From the NCBI RefSeq assembly GCF_000524195.1, contig NW_020170542.1, positions 102,431 through 166,430 on the forward strand: a DNA stretch of 64,000 nucleotides, written 5' to 3'. Position numbers and translations under genes: made by a program. The DNA comes from Echinococcus granulosus (lineage: Eukaryota; Platyhelminthes; Cestoda; Cyclophyllidea; Taeniidae). Each line of letters begins with the position of its first letter. Position 1 is the stretch's first letter. Of the stretch, positions 28,995-41,400 are shown piece after piece. The notes under the pieces are model-generated. The model had not been told where the DNA came from, did no database searches, and saw nothing but the letters and a program-made list of their open reading frames with translations.

Positions 28995-30894
28995 GTAAAT
29001 GATCAGTGAGAAAATAAGAATCTTACTGATCCAAAGGTAGGAGTACTTTTGCTGCAAAATAGTGAGGCCATTAATGCTTATTTCATCTTTATGTCTCCCT
29101 TAACTACCGGGTCAGTAAATACAGCGAGGAAGGGCTTAAAGCAAGATATTAGGCCTTCCATTACAGGCTAATATAAATTTAAAGAGTCTGCCCGAGGCAT
29201 TTCAAACCAATGATTTGAGCACATAGCTTTTAAACGATTTTTATTGTGTTATAAAACTAACGCTATTTAAAATAATAGATGCAATTTTTGAAATAAGAGT
29301 CATGGCTTAAATGCAAAATCCAATGAAATCTAATAAACATTCTCCCTCAAATGTTCATTTATTAAAAAAGTACAAAATTCACTTAATTACAAACAGGTAC
29401 CTCTAAAATTTCTTGCAAAAATTAGACTAGTTTTTCCACTGAGGTTAATAGCTTTGGTAAAGTGCTCGCAGTAACCACGCAAACTGCCTACACTTTCCTT
29501 CAACTTTCCGACATGCTAGAATATCTCGAAAAACTAAACAAATAAAAGGCAGCTAAGTGCAAAACACACTGTACTTAATTGCTCAAAATTTCTTAGTTTA
29601 AACGCCTTAGATGTTTGTAGTGAATTAATGCTTCGTATAACTCCGTGCTCGTGCTTTTGCTCTGCTACATGGCCTTTGGACCAGGCCAGAAGCCCCCCCA
29701 AATCTTCTGTGCATTGGTAGAGAGTCTGCTTTCATATCATGACTTCGGAGAAGGCTCAGGGCGCTACAATTAAATCTTTTGAATCCCATTTCTTGAAAGG
29801 AAAAAGCGCTCTCTTTTCAGAAGGAAAGTATACAATGATTATTATCTAAGGTGGAATGCAGCGAGTTGATTATTTGAGGAGCAGTATTTAACTTTTTAAG
29901 GTTAAATGCCTCTATTTAATCAAAACAGTGTTTATGATGACGGTTTGCGATTCAAATACATATCGAGAAAATAATATGCTGAGTAAATGCGCTGTATTTC
30001 GGGAAACAAAGTATTTAAGATTTTTAGAAAAAGTGGATACAACTGATAAGGGAGGAATGGAAGAGTCACGAAGCAGGATAAAAGATCGGTATGTCATAAA
30101 ATAGAATATTTGAATATTATTGAATATTAGGTGCCACGAGAAAGACTTATTTCACAACAGTAGTATAACTCATGTCGGTGCTTATCTAATAAAGAGAATT
30201 GAATCTTAAAGGGAAATTACACCTCGTTTCTTTATAAATGCGGTTGAGAGAAAAGCAATGGAAAATATTCGTGTAAATAATAAGCAACTCCAAATTCCAA
30301 ACACAAAATATTGTGGAATCAAAAGTACGGATTGCCAAATCCACAGTAAAACAAATTACCAGTAAACATCCTATTGGTGGATTGCTAACCCATAAAGATT
30401 GTTCCGTTTCTTAGTTATTTTTTAAAGGACCAGTTTGTTCTAATTAAAAATAACCAGCAATGGCGTTATAAACTTGTTCGATATCGCCAGGGGCTGTCGC
30501 AGAGGAAAATTTGCTGCCATATTTTGGTATGGCAATGCCTTTCTTTTCTGTGTTTTTTGCTCTTCCAACTAATTATTTGCCTTTTAAGTGATTGCCAAAC
30601 GCGTGTGACGTGTAGGTTAAAGTAAGTAAATCTTTTCATCACACATTTTTGACGCTGGCAGTGAACCGAGAAACATATGAAGGCCGATTTTTGGCTGACT
30701 TCACTATTATAAAGCAATAAACCAGTAAGAAGTTTAACTTTAAGTATTCAACTGCTTTCAAATATCTTATTGCTATAAGGTAAAGGTTAGTTTATTGGCA
30801 GTGCTGGAGATTCTTCAAAGGTTCTCCTTATCCATAACACAGGTCTTGGGTTATCATTTGGTAACTATTAAGGACACACTACATCTTCCATTGC

Positions 30895-31440
30895 AGCCCC
30901 TCCTATGGAGATAAAGGCATCTTAAAACGATGTTCCATTCAACATCGAAGGCAAGCTAGTCATTTCTCTCTCAATACCGACGCCTTCGACACTTCGAAGA
31001 GTCTTTTCGAAACCTGGTCAGAGGTAGGTGCAGTCCTCAACGGAATCATCCTATTTAGAACTGCAATCACTTGACAACAGCATTGTGGACATCTTTAATG
31101 CATTTTCCATGACCACAGTACACATATGACTCAGCAGTTCGTTGCATTATAACACTCAAAGAGGATACGCAAGTAGTATGTGCTTGACTCATTGGCAGCA
31201 CATTTAGGTGGTCTTGGTGGTGTAATGCAGCTTTTGATCCTTTGCTCTTCAATGCCGTCGTAGGAAAGATCTGGCATTTCTAGACCAATCCATCTGTCCA
31301 AATGGAGCCTCAAGATTTCACTCATTCACGCAATTTATGAGTGGAGGTTTCTTGTTGTTCGTGTTATGCAGTTTAGAAGAAAGAGGGCGCGTCCATGAAG
31401 ACGTGAATATTTATTCCATAGGAGCCTCTGAGGAAAAGTG
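30895..31440 (+). repeat. Dispersed inverted repeat, copy 2
   Basis: Inverted partner of 12290-12835. In the plus direction it carries an acceptor (CATCTTCCATTGCAG), a fully open 127-nt exon-like segment and the same GAG|GTAGGT donor. The 213-bp near-identical block is 31141-31353. Confidence 0.85.
30897..31023 (+). pseudogene. Duplicated copy of the UNC-89-like linker exon, opposite strand
   Basis: Encodes 42 residues ending HFSLNTDAFDTSKSLFETWS plus Glu, paralogous to the exon at 12831-12707. Over the last 30 codons there are four base changes altering three residues and no silent change, which looks like loss of constraint. It starts in phase 2 rather than 1 and points against the host gene, so it cannot join the UNC-89-like transcript. 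It could be used by a plus-strand gene, but no phase-compatible neighbour was found. Confidence 0.55.
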
Positions 31441-32897
31441 GCTCCTAAAGTCAGTCCGCAAGTATAATGATATATGGTGAAAGGCCATACATAAGGAGGA
31501 TCCTTCATTTGTCGTGTTATTTTAGCTCAGCCAATATGATAATTTTGCTTTTAAAAATGTTACTTTTATGCAGATTTACAAAAAACATCGATCAATAGAT
31601 GCGTACTTTCAAATCTTTCGATTCAGTGAAAAGCTTTGTCTAAGACAATGCTGTCGATGCACCCTTGACAAACCAGACAAACTGTTGACTAATGCCCCCA
31701 TTTTGCATAGCGATTTGACCAGTCGGTAGCAGCCAAACTTCACACATTTGTGTTCACGTCACCCGATTGCCAGTCGGCTGCACTCTCAAAGCAGGCATTA
31801 TTGCGCTAGACTCCGTTTGGTTATTTTTCTTCTAACAGTTAATGATTGCTTTTGCATTGGTCAGATAGACTATTTTTCGGTTATTTGATACAAAGTAACA
31901 AATGTAGCAGTCTATATTTAAGCAGTTGGAAATTTAGAGGAAGATTCTCCCATATAATCCAAAAGAAACAACCGTAAAGTCGTGCTTGTATGCAATTTTT
32001 CTTGTGCATTCTTTTCTAAGAGACTGAATGGGATAGGAATTTTTAAGTGAACTAAATGTTGATAGATCATGTAGTAGGGAACTACTGTAATCACCACAAT
32101 TCGGCCTTTCCATACGTGAAGTTCAAGCTGGGACTTAATACTACTAGTGAAATGTACCAGTCCACACACCATCAATCCAGATTGTAGAAAAATGCGGCAG
32201 TAAAATGCATGCAAGAGCATGTGGTACTAACGCAGCTGCTTTACAGCAGGGCTTTAAATGATGTAAATGATTAAAATACGACTCGACGATCCCGGCAGTG
32301 ATGATTTTATTTCAGTGAACATTCAGCTTATAATCTACTAAAAAATCGTTCATGGAGCTGATTCTTCTGAGGCACCAGTGTCCACAAATATTCGAAAACA
32401 TTTGCTGGATACCAAGACATCCTTGATGTCTACAGATACAAAAGACTTGGCCGGCGATTTGAAATAGCGTGACTGGACCCGATTAACAATCCATTTCTTG
32501 TAAAAGCCTTTGGGATATTAATTAAATGCGCTGACCGTTGTGTAAGTGTCGAAGATAAATGCAGCCTTTGCTTCTTAAAGTTTTTTACAAGTAGAATTTA
32601 AGAGCTAAGACCTTTCAGCTATCTACCAATTACTGCTGTATTGAATCTCCATAATTGCACTTCTTGACTAAAAAAATCATTCTGTGTCATCATAGTGAAT
32701 AAATGATAAAGTGTTAGTACTTATCCTGCATGATTTCCAAGTGGTAATAAGGACATTTATGACAAGTCTAAACCTCTGAATTTATGAAATTTAAAAAAAT
32801 GCCTAATTATCCTGAATGAAAAAGCTTCGCGCAAAAGTTGTGCATTTTCTGCACTATTTATAACTCTGGTAAAAGGGTGACTTTTTATTTATTTCAG

Positions 32898-33080
32898 CGA
32901 TTTCGAGCGATGGAATTCGTGTTTAAAAGGGAAGAGGTTCCCCTTTCCGTACACGATGGGCAAATAATGTCATCAATCAGGACATCACCAAATTCAGATT
33001 CCACTTTGCCTTTGAGCCCTGCAAAATTTCATTCTTTAATCAGTGCATACTTGATAGCAATTGTTTTAAACTTTGTCTAA
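32898..33080 (+). CDS. Candidate last exon: tail-anchored or GPI-signal C-terminus
   Basis: Follows a strong acceptor (TTTTTATTTATTTCAG), phase 0, 60 codons plus stop. Starts RFRAMEFVFKREEVPLSV, then a Ser/Pro-rich stretch, and ends with a hydrophobic C-terminus FHSLISAYLIAIVLNFV. That tail would suit a tail-anchored membrane protein or a GPI-attachment signal. Phase matches 28994. No canonical AATAAA was seen close behind. Confidence 0.33.
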   Translation, partial: RFRAMEFVFKREEVPLSVHDGQIMSSIRTSPNSDSTLPLSPAKFHSLISAYLIAIVLNFV

Positions 33081-36000
33081 ATATGGATTATATAATAGGT
33101 AAGAACATGAACGAAGAGTTGTTTTCATCTAATGTTGATGGAAAAGTTACGAAGCTAATATCGCCGAAAAATAATGATTTCGTTAATATTTCCTACGTTT
33201 TAAACGAGCAAAGCGGTAATGTTTCCTAAGCATTGATTTCTTGGCTCCCTAAATAGGAAACCATCGGCCCAAATTTGTCCATTCTACTTGGGGCTATTTA
33301 CTATCTTAGTTATGTATTGGTCTCAAGCGTAATTAACTCGTATCTCAAAAATAACGCTATACCTAGGCGATGCAGAACTGTTAAAGTGTCATCTAATACA
33401 ACGATCCTGCCCAACATCGATACTTGTTTCCACCTCTATTGAGCCGCTTGTCAGTTTGATTGCTAAAGTAGGAATCAGAGAAATGCTTTGAAATTGTGTC
33501 AAACTCTATATTTTCCTATTCATAACCTGTTATAGGAACCGGTTCTTAGAGCGAATTCGGTTTAAAAGAGATTGGAAACTCTCAAGAAGAGGGGTGACGC
33601 TTATGTTTACTCCAAAGCCGCCCTTTGAGCACCTCGTTATCAAGCCCGGTCGTCAGCCTGCTTCGCAGATCCAATGCTTTGTTTTATTTCACATTTTAAT
33701 TTTAAGGAAAGGGATCGCAAGAATCGAGGCAACAGTGCCGTGTGTTAACAATAATTGTTGATGTGCGCATCAACCAGATGTACAAATGTTGAACAGGTTT
33801 ACTTCATTACTAATTCTCCATAGAGTCTTCATAAACCGTGTAAATATACTGCAAATTCTAAGTTTTAGTTTAAATATTTGATGAATCTGTACAGCAATAT
33901 CCGGGGAAAATCGTCTACCGACTTTTACTGCAAGCAAAATCCATTTTATTGTGTTACAGATGATGTGACATGACTTCAAATACTACTTGTTTATACCAAT
34001 TTTTAAAAATATTTCGTAAAAAGAAGAGATATTTGTTTCAAATATTTTCATGTGTGTGTAATAACATTCCTTGTCTAATTTACGATCGCCTTGTTAATGT
34101 TTAATTGTTATGTAAACAATTACATTCAATGGATCTTCGAAACATCGAGCTTAGTGATAAACGGATTTAAAAATCTTTGTACCTCTCAACCTGGTATCTT
34201 ATGGGGAGGAGCATTACAAAAAGATCTGTAATAAAGCTTTTGCACTATGACCTTTATTCCTAAAATTGACAATATATAGAAGACAGTATGAGGGAAACCT
34301 TTAAGTAAGTAGGTATACCACTAGGCTAATTGTGTGCCAAGAAATTGAAAAAACAGTCAAAACCCTAACTCTAGCAAATTTTCAAGGTATTACACTTTAA
34401 TTTATTGTGTCAATGTTTAATTTTACTAGAGTAGCATCACGTCTTTTCAAATAAACCAACTTTTCCTCTTCTTAATTGTACTAAATTAGATGGTTTTGAT
34501 GGGCAAATTATTTTTGTGGAAAGTGCCAAATCCTATCCATGCATTTGTTAAAATTATACCTAGGTGCATTCAGCTTCTGCTGCCCTCTTTGCTGTGATCA
34601 AGTTCTGCAATTAAACTTCATGCAACCGACACCCATCATTTCGTCCCTCGGTCTAGCACAGACACGTATTCACACTGTCATATGCAGAGGTTTAATAACA
34701 AGTGAAATAAAGCTGTGCTGCCCTCATGTGAATAGATTTCCCTTTTTCATGGGTAGCCATGTGACACCAGATATTTGTCACAACATGGGATGACCATGTG
34801 CAAATCTCCCATATGGGCAGTAAGTCCTAACTCTGCATGCTAGCAGAGTTATGAGTGGCTAAATAAGGTTCCTTTTGTTCTCCAGGAACAGTAAAGACAG
34901 TAAAATTAGAAGTACACTCTGAAAAGAAATAATTTCATCTACTTAGTCTTATTTAGCCTCCATTTATGCGTCTTCTTTGGCTAGCTCCAATCTCTAATGT
35001 CAAGTGTAGAGCCATCAAGTAAAAAATCGAAGTAAATTCTTACTGATTAGAAACTGTTAGGATATTAGTCGGTGGAGGGGAAAAAGTACATATTACTAAT
35101 GTGTCATTTTAAGGATCCAATGAGAAGCTAGCCAACTTGCGCTAGCGACATATCCTCAGGAGGTAATAATATGACGTCTTGGGTCAAACACCAGGCAGAA
35201 AGTGTGATATTATTATTCTGTAATTTTCTAAAATCAGGCAGGATCTAGCTTTATATAGATGGACTTTAGTAGAACCTTAAAGTTGACCTTGAATGCCTGT
35301 ACAAATTCCTGGTGTTGGCAGATTTGATTGACAGTCCATCAAATAAGAGTATTTGTTTATCAACGGAGTAATGTTTTAGTTAGTAATGAGTTACTTATTC
35401 CAAAGTCGTTTGATCAGCCGAGATTATTTAGGCAATTGGCGAGCAAACCGCTGGAAATTGGATAAAAAAGAATCGCAAATGTCATTTGTGTACCCATTGT
35501 AAATAGTAGATTTGGAAACAAATTTGCTTCAATATTTTGTGAGAATTTGAACATACTTATTCGGTTTGTAGGATTCGCGAAAAAACTTTTCTGAAAATTT
35601 GGTCGAAGTACTAAGACATTCACGAAAGTGAACGTTTAGGTAAGTCAAATTACACTGGCTTGTGGAAGAGAACGTGAATTAAGGCAAATAAGTCTTCAAA
35701 ATTTGGTAGCAGTTACCACCACATGTTTTTACTTAAACAGGATCAAGGACAAAAAGATAATTCCTACTTCTGTTCAAAATGAACACGCTACAAATCAAAA
35801 CGTCCTGCGCTGACAGTTTAGTGGATGGAATGTGTCAAAATACAAAAAAGCATTTGCACTTGACTGTCAGCCTGCATGATCAAGGTATATTCAACAGCTT
35901 ATAGGCGAGGCCGTACATAATCGACGCTAAAAAGGTATTGCTATTAGTGGACAAGAGAACACAATGTGTTGGAGGAAGACAGTATTTTTGTGGAAATAAA

Positions 36001-36087
36001 ATATTTAGAAACCTATTCATGGAATGATTTCATGATATTGGGGCAAAGTTGATATAAAAGAACTGCTCAGTAACTTTGACTTCTTAC
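33081..36087. other. No supported gene
   Basis: AT-rich sequence inside the presumed long 5' intron of the minus-strand gene. Short open frames only; no repeat, RNA gene or promoter signal was recognised. Confidence 0.5.
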
Positions 36088-36762
36088 CAAATTTGGTTCA
36101 ATCGTGAAAGTGTCAGAAGAATCACTCAGTTCGTCCTCTTCCTTCCCCTTCTGGACGTCGCCTTCATTAAGCTTCCTTTCGATCATCACCGGATCATCTC
36201 GACTGGCACCCATAATCTTCGCATCCACCTCATCTCTGAATCTTGCACCCATTACTCTCCGTCGAGAAATATGATCATTTCCCTCCATCTCGAAAACCTG
36301 ATTCTCGAATCGAACCCTCATTGAAGGAAGTACAGTCGGCGGTGGTGGTGACAGTTGAGGTTCTGACGCTGAAACTCGATCTCCTTTTTTCCATGGTCCA
36401 CAGTAACAGCATAAGCACCGCCAAGATTGGCGATGATGGCGGAATTCGTCAGCATAAGGTGGAGAATCCGTAGTATTACCCCATCCATTGCAACAGGAGC
36501 AGCATTGACAACAGTTGATGAAGAATGTGGAGAGAGATTTGCACAAGCGAGGACAGTTGCGTTGATTCATTTTGGTAGATTTGGAATTTGAAGAGGTGGG
36601 GGAAAAAGAGTCACGTATTTTAGAGGTACTGCGATTGCGAAAAAATCTTCGAAAGCTGCTGGAAAGAGAGCTACTCTTTCGACGCGCTCTGCTAATCCCT
36701 TGGCTATTATGAGAAGTAGTAGAGGGGGATCTTCCCGGCTCCTGACTGGCACTCCTCTTCAT
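36088..36762 (-). CDS. First exon of a minus-strand transcript: Ser/Arg-rich protein with cysteine cluster
   Basis: ATG at 36762, 225 codons, ending at a consensus donor TTG|GTAAGA in phase 0. The N-terminus is Ser/Arg-rich (RARRKSSSLSSSFRRFF). The middle has two cysteine clusters, INCCQCCSCCNGWG and WRCLCCYCGPWKKG, and the C-terminal part is charged (RRRVMGARFRDEVDAKIMGA). The clusters could be palmitoylation sites or bind metal; neither is shown. A GC-rich upstream region with CCAAT boxes supports a true start. Phase 0 allows splicing straight to the acidic exon at 23456, making this a possible alternative N-terminus of the UNC-89-like protein; it could equally be a separate gene. Confidence 0.6.
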
Positions 36763-37030
36763 TAGATCTTCGGGGTTTCGGAAATGATGGGGAGGACTGA
36801 ATTTACGTTAATCTGTGTGTACATGTGTGCCAGCTGCCCATTAGTTTTGAACGGGGAAGGAGCACCAATCAGAGAGCCGCTAATGAGTGGCCAATCACAG
36901 AGGGGATGGGGTGGTGGCTGTATTGCGGCAGAGTAAGCCAGCTGACCGTCCCGTCCGCGATTTGTTTGCTAAGGGGGGAGGAGGCCAAAGTCGTCTGACC
37001 CCGCGTGAAGTGCGCAACACAACGCGTCAC
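36763..37030 (-). promoter_or_regulatory. Probable CpG-rich promoter with two CCAAT motifs
   Basis: Clearly richer in G, C and CpG than the surroundings, immediately upstream of the ATG at 36762. CCAAT occurs at 36865-36869 and 36891-36895 in a CCAATCA context (plus strand, i.e. inverted for this gene). There is no obvious TATA box. Confidence 0.45.
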
Positions 37031-38210
37031 TTCGTAAAAGACTTCGGTGACCCTGTTTAATGTGTCGCATTTTTCTTGTACGATTTTGACGTGGTTCGAT
37101 GGTCGACCAAGAGCCTACTTTATGTGTACCGTTAGAGCAAATAATCTAACCAATTTTTAAATATTTACTAATCCTTTAAGCGCACCAAGTGACAGTAAAG
37201 AAATCAACGGAGATCATCGTTGATGAAGATTTGCAAATAGTTTCTGCTCTCATGCATTAACAGATAAAAATGAGTTTAAAAAGCTCAATTAGATGGTAAC
37301 TTTATTTCCTTTGGTTATAAGAAGGTACAGTTGGTTTACTAACCGATTTGTAGAAAATAGCCAATGTATAGTTAGGTTGAGCTGACGAACACATTATTAC
37401 TTGTCTGCAGACAATCTACTTAAAATCCCACACCTCTAAGGCAACACTTTCTCCCCGGAAGACTACATACTGTGTGTGTCGGATTTCAGAAGGAACTTAT
37501 TATTGTGCTTGGTTTTCTTGCTGAAGGCCACTAAAGCATGACCGAAATCCAATGCAAGCAGGATCTGCATGAGAAGACTTCCGCGTAAGATGCATTTAAG
37601 CCTAACGAAGTAGTCGGAAGAAAGTCATGTTACTTGAAGACGACGAAAGCATTCACACAACCACGAATTCGCCCATAAAACCCTTTGTAAGTTAGAATAT
37701 GTGGAAAAGCAGTACAATCCCACCCTCACTTCCCACATTCCTCAAATGCTTAATAAGTGATTACCATCCTTTCCTGGCACTAGACAGTCGCATGCGAAAT
37801 GGCCAACTGGAAAAAGAGAGTGCGAAAGAAATGGTAATGACTGGAGCCAGATTTCTGGATTTTGAAACGAGGCACTTTATAAGAGTAAAATAGACTAGTC
37901 TGCGTTCCTCTGGGGAAGAGTGAAAAATTTTAATGAGGATCATTAAGACGAAAGTAGTGCATTAAGAAGGTGTTCACAATTGTTTGGATTTCCCCCTAAA
38001 TTTAACGCTTTATCTTCACGCATACTTTCGGACTTTGTTATCGCCTATTATTCCCAAGGCAAGATCAGGTGTTTATCACTGAAGTTGACATAAATGACGC
38101 CTAAAGTTGCACGAATTTCCTTTTAAAAATAAATTCTTGCGATGACTATGAGATGGGGATTATAATATAACTTTCAAAAATAAAGAAATCACTTTCATAA
38201 TCTTTCCTAC

Positions 38211-38496
38211 CTTCTGTACCTGCACTCCTTGTTGGAGTCTCATCAGTTGCTTCTAATCCCTCTCCTTCTTCCTTTTGATTGATCTGGCAAATAACATTGG
38301 AGGATTCTGTGGCGCTTGTACTCTGCCGAACATCTGATTGTTCCACGATTTCTGGCCCTTGTTCTCCCGTATGTGCTACTGCGTCTGCTGCCAACCGATG
38401 ATTTTGTCTACGAAGCATGTAAGCATTAATGACGCCGAAAGCGAATACTCCCATGCCGAGGAGAATTTGCGGATCTGCAAACTGCGACCAGTCCAT
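38211..38496 (-). CDS. Candidate first exon: N-terminal membrane anchor and acidic tail
   Basis: ATG at 38496, 95 codons, donor GAAG|GTAGGA in phase 1 (a second donor, GCAG|GTACAG, lies 9 nt earlier in the same phase). MDWSQFADPQ leads to one hydrophobic segment, ILLGMGVFAFGVINAYML, followed by RRQNHR, so it would be an N-terminal signal anchor with the rest probably cytoplasmic. An acidic Ser/Thr/Gln-rich tail follows. Phase 1 matches the candidate exon 24838-24763, so it may be another N-terminus for the minus-strand gene. An in-frame acceptor-like ATTACTAG upstream means it may not be the first exon. Confidence 0.5.
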
Positions 38497-41400
38497 CCGA
38501 GAGTGAAACAGATTTCTCTAGTAATAGAATTGCGTGCTGATACTAGTAAGTAGGTACTTTTATTTCACAAATATCATGGGGTGTGCAAGTCAAAGGCAAC
38601 AATTTGTAAGCACTATGTCTAGAATTCTTGGAAAACAAGGTGCAAGTGGACTGCTCAGATTGTTTTCTTTTGGCCAGACCAGTATTTAAATGAGCCTCAA
38701 GATCAATGCAATTGCAGTTAACAATCTATCTACGATATACAATTCCCTGTTATGTCTGAGTGTCGACTGTTTAATTTTAGGGAGAAAAATAATCTGAAAA
38801 TGACAAATTTCTCTCAACGAGAAGTTTGAAAAAATAAATTAGTGGCAAAATATTTAGCAAATATAATAAAATCTACTTTTTTTCAGATTTGACTTATCGT
38901 TCCATGAAATTTCCCTACATTTGGAACCCTTAAATCCATTGTTTTAGTTGACCTCAAAATCTGATAAAGCATTGTGTTCATTTCTTTAGCTGAAATGAAC
39001 GAAGATGTGTGTTTACTTATAAATATGTTTTAAACATTTGCGCTAAATGAGAAGTCTGTATTTTCCTAAAAAACAACAAAGAATATCAAAAGATCAAAAG
39101 TAAGCTGGAAGTAACCCTTAGTCAGTGGGACTTACTCACTAACATTTAATAAGAATGGAAGTCGCAATGGGTTATTTCCAATGTTACCCATCTGAAATAG
39201 TTAACATTTATATGGAGAACCGCGACTTTAATGTAACAAGCAACTCATTGCAACAATTAAAATTTCTTAAATTTTCACATTCTAAAATGTGCCATAATCA
39301 CCCATCTTGACCTCAAAATCTGCCCAATCATATGCTGCCCTTTTGAAACAAGAAGTGAATAGGTCCTATTATAGTTGTGGCGTCTCCCTTTGCCAAAATT
39401 GCGTAACCTATTTTTTTCGCCTAGGGGGCTGTCATGTGATCAGAGGAGGGAGGATTCGGTGGCTAAAAATACTACAGTAACATGCATGTCGATGTCGGTG
39501 CGTAATTTGGAATTGCTCCTTCAATGATGACACTTATCCCGTTTGTCTTTTACCGCAGCCCCAGAATGTCATGAAATGTTACACTTTGCCTACAATTCAG
39601 ACACCTTCATATGCCGCACTAGTTGACAATTATTTACCCCAAAAAACCTCTCAAATTAGCAATTTAACTTTACCCTCTCCTCCAGAGTAATGACTAGGTG
39701 CTATAAAAAGCTTCGTGCCCTTTTTGATATGTGGAATTTTTCTAAACTTCTGGCCAAAATCTCCCGTAAATTCATTTGATTTGCAGAAATCAACTATAGA
39801 TGCAATCACAATTGAAGTAGAAAATATTTTTTATTGCTCATTTTCTAGGTCATACCAAAAAGCACAGCCTAGATTCAAATCCTACCTTGGACGCGCTTTT
39901 AACATGGTGGAATGAAGTTACTACTTCGTGCCTTACTGTTTGCTAATCAAGAACTTAGGATTTTGGTTCTTCTTTAAAAAATGCCGAAAATTAATTATGC
40001 CTTCCTGCAATAAGGCATGGAAATTAAGTTCAACGAAATTTTTTAATATAAGGTACTATTTCATCCAAAGAAACACAGATTCCTGCTGCTCTGAAAACAT
40101 TGTTTACGTTTTTTAAAATTGTACTAGTCGGAAACGTTATCCTAAATCCCGTGTTTAGAACTTTCGTTGGGATTTTAGCAGACTGGTTATACTGTATGAA
40201 TGCCACTGAAGTTGTGAACATCGTACTTCCTCACTTTTCGGAAAGATTTTGGCATCAGCGGCACAATTTACACCTATAAATTCTAGTCTATTGTCAAACT
40301 CTATATTAGCAGAGCTGCCTTACAATTTTGCCACTGGCGTCACACATATGTGACGTCCAGTGAGAGACTTTGTAATAATTGGCCAAACACATTGGTTGAT
40401 CTGAAAGTACTAACATATTTGTAGAACATTCCTTATCGATGAACAATTATATCTTTAACCTTTTAATTGGTGGCAATTTTGGTAGACCAAATGCCACTGT
40501 ACCCTTATAACATATAAATCTTCTCTATTGTGACACGTATTACAAGAAGCAATTGGCTTTTCAATGGAGCTCTTATTATTCTCATTCAGCCTTTAAGACT
40601 CATATTTGAACTTTCACAGGGGATTACTTCCAAAATGGCCTCCTGGATCTCCTGACTTAACCAATTTAAGCTATCGAGTTTTTGGCGTCTGAAGGTTTTC
40701 ATTAATAGGTATTTCCATAATACCAAGAATCCTCTTACGTCTGCCACTTTATTTACGATCACCTTGAACAAGACCAACCGGCAAAATTCGTTTCTTCAAC
40801 TTCGTAATTGAATAAATACATTAATGGTTGCCGGAAATAAATGTATTTAACAATCTTTTGATAGTTACTGTTATCATCACATCAAAAAGTCATTTATAAA
40901 TGTTACATTTCTTTAGGCAGCTGTAAAACGTTTCCTGTGAATAAAAATGCTTTTAATTTACTGATGTGCAAACGTTATTTTAGCTAAATTAGTTTTTCTT
41001 TTTATTATCTGAAGGAATACTATTTTATTGCCTCCCATAGCATGACCGAAAAATCACAAATTTTGATGAGATAAGGTAGGAGGATATATGTATTTTGCAT
41101 TTGAAACGAATTATATGTATGCAACGATGAAAAAGTTTATTTTTTCAGCGACGTCTATTGTCTTCCTCCTTAAAATACACGTTGTTCTTATGTGTAGTTA
41201 ACTTATTGATGAAAAGTGTATTAGAAAATCCTTTGAAATAATTCGGAAGGGTGGAGTTCCAAACCAAAGAAATTGTCTGCTGGGAGTAAATTGCACCGTA
41301 CTACGGATCACGTGATGTAGTAACTTTTGGCTTAGTTCCTTACCCTTTACACAACAAAGCGGTTGCTTAGATTTTACTCTTTCGGTAGTCACAGTGCGTC

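Noticed and set aside
37085..37125. GGTTCGA resembling a tRNA B box
   Set aside because: No A box at the right distance and no cloverleaf can be folded around it.
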